Shown here: piece after piece, positions 33,901 to 34,851 of the stretch
How the letters are laid out: every line of letters starts with the position of its first letter
Numbering within the stretch: the stretch's first letter is position 1
Assembly: GCA_964647785.1 (NCBI GenBank)
Contig: CAZYJD010000016.1
Coordinates: 1 to 34,851, forward strand
DNA from: CAZYJD01 sp964647785
GTDB lineage: Bacteria > Bacteroidota > Bacteroidia > NS11-12g > UBA9320
DNA: 34,851 nt
Direction of reading: 5' to 3'
Notes under the pieces: generated by a model
Told to the model about the DNA's origin: nothing
Database searches by the model: none
The model's input: only the letters and a program-made list of their open reading frames with translations
Translations under genes and position numbers: made by a program

Positions 33901-33967
33901 CATCACCACCGAGGAAGGATTCATTAAACATCTCGATGAAAATGATATTGAACAATTGTTGATATAA
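30953..33967 (+). CDS. SNF2-family DEAD/DEAH-box helicase (HepA/Rad54-like)
   Basis: A 1004-residue DNA-dependent ATPase. Residues 1-480 are an N-terminal region without catalytic motifs, found in bacterial SNF2 proteins; it has no recognisable SWIM zinc finger. The helicase core starts with GTLRPYQKAGYDW near 482. Motif I is DDMGLGKTVQT with Lys525; motif II is DESQ at 666-669 (usually DEAH or DEGQ); motif III is LTGTPIENS; motifs V and VI are SLKAGGTGLNLTEADYV and QAIDRSHRIGQTK. Between motifs I and Ia there is a Pro/Ser-rich insert of about 50 residues (LPTPSNSPQ...). The start ATG has a promoter candidate 13 bases upstream. Role likely in remodelling protein-DNA or RNA polymerase complexes; no neighbouring restriction or defence genes suggest otherwise. 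Confidence 0.93.
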   Translation: MRIPQEANYKIIYSLNEHPDLGYIIEPYIVQLTSSGSLSLTYQKVHILNAEYFDKALDEKDYQLLEQLEQITPERIAQKFAPGQKLRPREFFEKKLNDKLLNSFVRPFIDGVLTSCFMLMHDRNFYLFGQKNPAQRRIQMTEEPSTILFHFLKNENGMKYFPVIRYKGQRVYFSQNDSRIILHDPCWLLAENKLLYFDDELDGKKLEPFLHKKFILVPLASVGTYLQKIAVPLFEKHNLFCEGIRVETERHKASPHIRLEEIIDGKPGFVLSFHYDDQRFHFHSSKKVSVALHEEEGEFILRRIKRSNTWEEQKKDKLLELGLVQDSPSVFRLPPGKTDNITYYLEWLQKNLTELEAAHFGIEQGGKGKVYFLGKADLQIELKENTDWFDLEAIVRFGEYEIPYIQLRKYITKGIREFELPNGEIAVIPEEWFEQMGGVIELSKSRDQLRLEKHQLGHLQHLMNSRTIKTKLDRLKDFDQIEEQSLPQGFKGTLRPYQKAGYDWFMFLQQFGFGGCLADDMGLGKTVQTLALLANEKERSVHLQEVVPNEINVAETPAALPTPSNSPQLDIFKGAGSEETRRSAVVRSINERKVSLLIVPASLIYNWWYEAEKFAPALKKYIHLGIGRANDAALFEKYDLIISTYGTVRNDIELFRQKVFHYTILDESQTIKNPHSQTFKAIKDLKATNRLTLTGTPIENSITDLWSQFHFLNPGLLGSYKSFVKNYADPIEKQKNHEKAEKLQAIVKPFLMRRTKEQVAKDLPEKIEQLVYCDMTEEQEKLYEAKKSEYRNHILDQIASQGLENSKLFVIKGLTELRLIANHPKLNQSKYTGDSGKFEELIERIDTVVEQGHKVLVFSQFVKQLRNIAGKLMEMHHDFCYIDGSTSPSDRSMEVERFQEDEWVRIFLISLKAGGTGLNLTEADYVFLADPWWNPAVEQQAIDRSHRIGQTKTVFSYKFITRNSIEEKIHMLQQKKKFWSDSIITTEEGFIKHLDENDIEQLLI

Positions 33968-34081
33968 TTTCCTCATGCGCTAAGCCCCTATTTCAATCAA
34001 ATGGCGATCATTCCCCCCTTCATTCGGGCAATGAATGCATATGTACTCATCAATTCACATCGGCATTCGGGCCGCTTGTCT

Positions 34082-34089
34082 TAATTTTG
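34082..34089 (+). promoter_or_regulatory. -7 box (TAATTTTG) of the yebC gene
   Basis: Exact match to TAnnTTTG, 23 bases before the ATG at 34113. Upstream (33968-34081) there is only a small hairpin (TTCATT...AATGAA, 34019-34035) that could end the SNF2 transcript, without a T tract. Confidence 0.45.
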
Positions 34090-34112
34090 CCGAAGCTAAA
34101 TAATACGACGCT

Positions 34113-34851
34113 ATGGCAGGACACAGCAAATGGGCCAACATTAAACACCGCAAGGCAGCACAAGATGCCAAGCGATCTAAAGTATGGACGAGAATCATCA
34201 AAGAATTAACCATTGCCGCACGCGATGGTGGAGGTGACCCCACTTCCAATCCTACCCTGCGTTTGGCAATACAAAATGCCAAAGGCGCCAATATGCCCAA
34301 AGACACCATGGAAAGGGCCATTAAAAAAGGAGCCGGTGGTGAAGGTGAAAATTTACAAGAAGTTACCTACGAGGGCTATGGCCCCGGTGGCGTTGCCGTT
34401 TTTGTTGAGGCCACTACCGACAACATCAACCGAACGGTGGCCAATGTGCGAATGTATTTCAGCAAATACGGCGGAAGCCTGGGCACCAATGGTTCGCTAA
34501 GTTTTATCTTCAGCAGAAAAGGCATCTTCGAAATTCCACTCAGCGAGCTGGAAGGAAAAGACCGCGATGAACTGGAACTGGAACTGATAGAAGGAGGTGC
34601 CGAAGATGTAGAATACACCGACAACCACCTGGTGGTTACCAGTTCTTTTGAAGACTACGGCAGCATGCAACAGAAGCTTCAGGAATTGGGCATCAATGCC
34701 GAAAACACCCAATTGCAGCGTATTCCAGCAAATCATAGTGCCTTGGGCGTGGAAGAAGCCAAAAAAGTGCTTACCTTGGTAGAGAAGCTCGAAGACGATG
34801 ACGATGTGAGCAGTGTTTACCACAACCTTGAACTCACCGAGGAATTGGCCC
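34113..34851 (+). CDS. yebC: YebC/TACO1 family protein, 3' end cut by the window
   Basis: The first 246 codons of a YebC/PmpR/TACO1-family protein; no stop is reached before the window ends, and since the family is about 240-250 residues it must be almost complete. The start MAGHSKWANIKHRK is the invariant family N-terminus. Further marks are RIIKELTIAARDGGGDP, NAKGANMPKDTMERAI, YEGYGPGGVA, and ELEGGAEDVE-like and LPVEKLEDDDDV-like segments near the end. Older literature calls it a transcriptional regulator; recent work on the family points to easing ribosome stalling at proline-rich stretches, as for mitochondrial TACO1. It has its own -7 box. Confidence 0.95.
   Translation, partial: MAGHSKWANIKHRKAAQDAKRSKVWTRIIKELTIAARDGGGDPTSNPTLRLAIQNAKGANMPKDTMERAIKKGAGGEGENLQEVTYEGYGPGGVAVFVEATTDNINRTVANVRMYFSKYGGSLGTNGSLSFIFSRKGIFEIPLSELEGKDRDELELELIEGGAEDVEYTDNHLVVTSSFEDYGSMQQKLQELGINAENTQLQRIPANHSALGVEEAKKVLTLVEKLEDDDDVSSVYHNLELTEELA

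Noticed and set aside
30953..33967. Anti-phage defence island around the SNF2 helicase
   Set aside because: Flanking genes are an SDR enzyme and yebC; no methylase, nuclease or known defence partner is present.

Overview
The window reads as a chromosome segment of a Bacteroidota (Bacteroidetes) bacterium, probably an assembled or metagenome-derived scaffold. Signs of the phylum are C-terminal sorting domains of the type IX secretion system (T9SS) on two very large secreted proteins, a RemB/Wzi-type outer-membrane protein, a pair of DUF1573 proteins, a DUF6913-like gene, little or no Shine-Dalgarno sequence, and promoter-like boxes of the TAnnTTTG (-7) / TTTG (-33) type before several genes. 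A run of exactly 100 N at 19207-19306 is a scaffold gap. I cannot fix the order or genus from sequence alone.

Layout. 1-2.7 kb: an XRE/S24 (LexA-like) regulator, two DUF1573 lipoprotein-sized secreted proteins on the minus strand separated by a clear terminator, and an enoyl-CoA hydratase. 2.7-7.4 kb: both subunits of methylmalonyl-CoA mutase and a monofunctional peptidoglycan transglycosylase, all overlapping. 7.5-14.6 kb: two giant minus-strand genes coupled by a TAATG overlap, a subtilisin-like/beta-helix protein with a type A sorting domain and a protein with a gliding-motility-associated (type B) sorting domain. 14.9-19.0 kb: a MOCOS-like PLP enzyme, MeaB (the GTPase chaperone of methylmalonyl-CoA mutase) and formate-tetrahydrofolate ligase. 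19.0-19.9 kb: a 0.9-kb gene-free stretch built almost wholly of degenerate 7-9 bp repeats, with the gap inside a tandem duplication. 19.9-23.1 kb: leuS and a thioredoxin-fold protein. 23.1-26.6 kb (minus): ligA, a DUF6913-like gene and dapA as a tightly overlapping operon. 26.7-29.9 kb: remB-like gene, a GT2 glycosyltransferase and an unknown acidic protein. 30.0-34.9 kb: an SDR oxidoreductase, a SNF2-family helicase and a 3'-truncated YebC/TACO1 gene.

Most of the window is ordinary core metabolism and housekeeping: propionate/methylmalonyl-CoA interconversion (mutAB plus meaB), one-carbon metabolism (fhs), lysine/peptidoglycan precursors (dapA, mtgA), DNA joining (ligA) and translation (leuS, yebC).

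The most interesting signal is at the 5' end of the subtilisin-like gene. A pentanucleotide tandem repeat (9 copies of GCACA on the coding strand) lies between a well-placed ATG with a good promoter and the signal-peptide coding sequence. In the assembled sequence the ATG is out of frame; adding one unit or removing two restores a full signal peptide. This looks like a slipped-strand phase-variable switch controlling a two-gene T9SS surface module. A second signal is a dispersed family of degenerate 7-9 bp intergenic repeats at four places, some interrupted by small perfect hairpins, and two genes have their stop codons inside such repeats.
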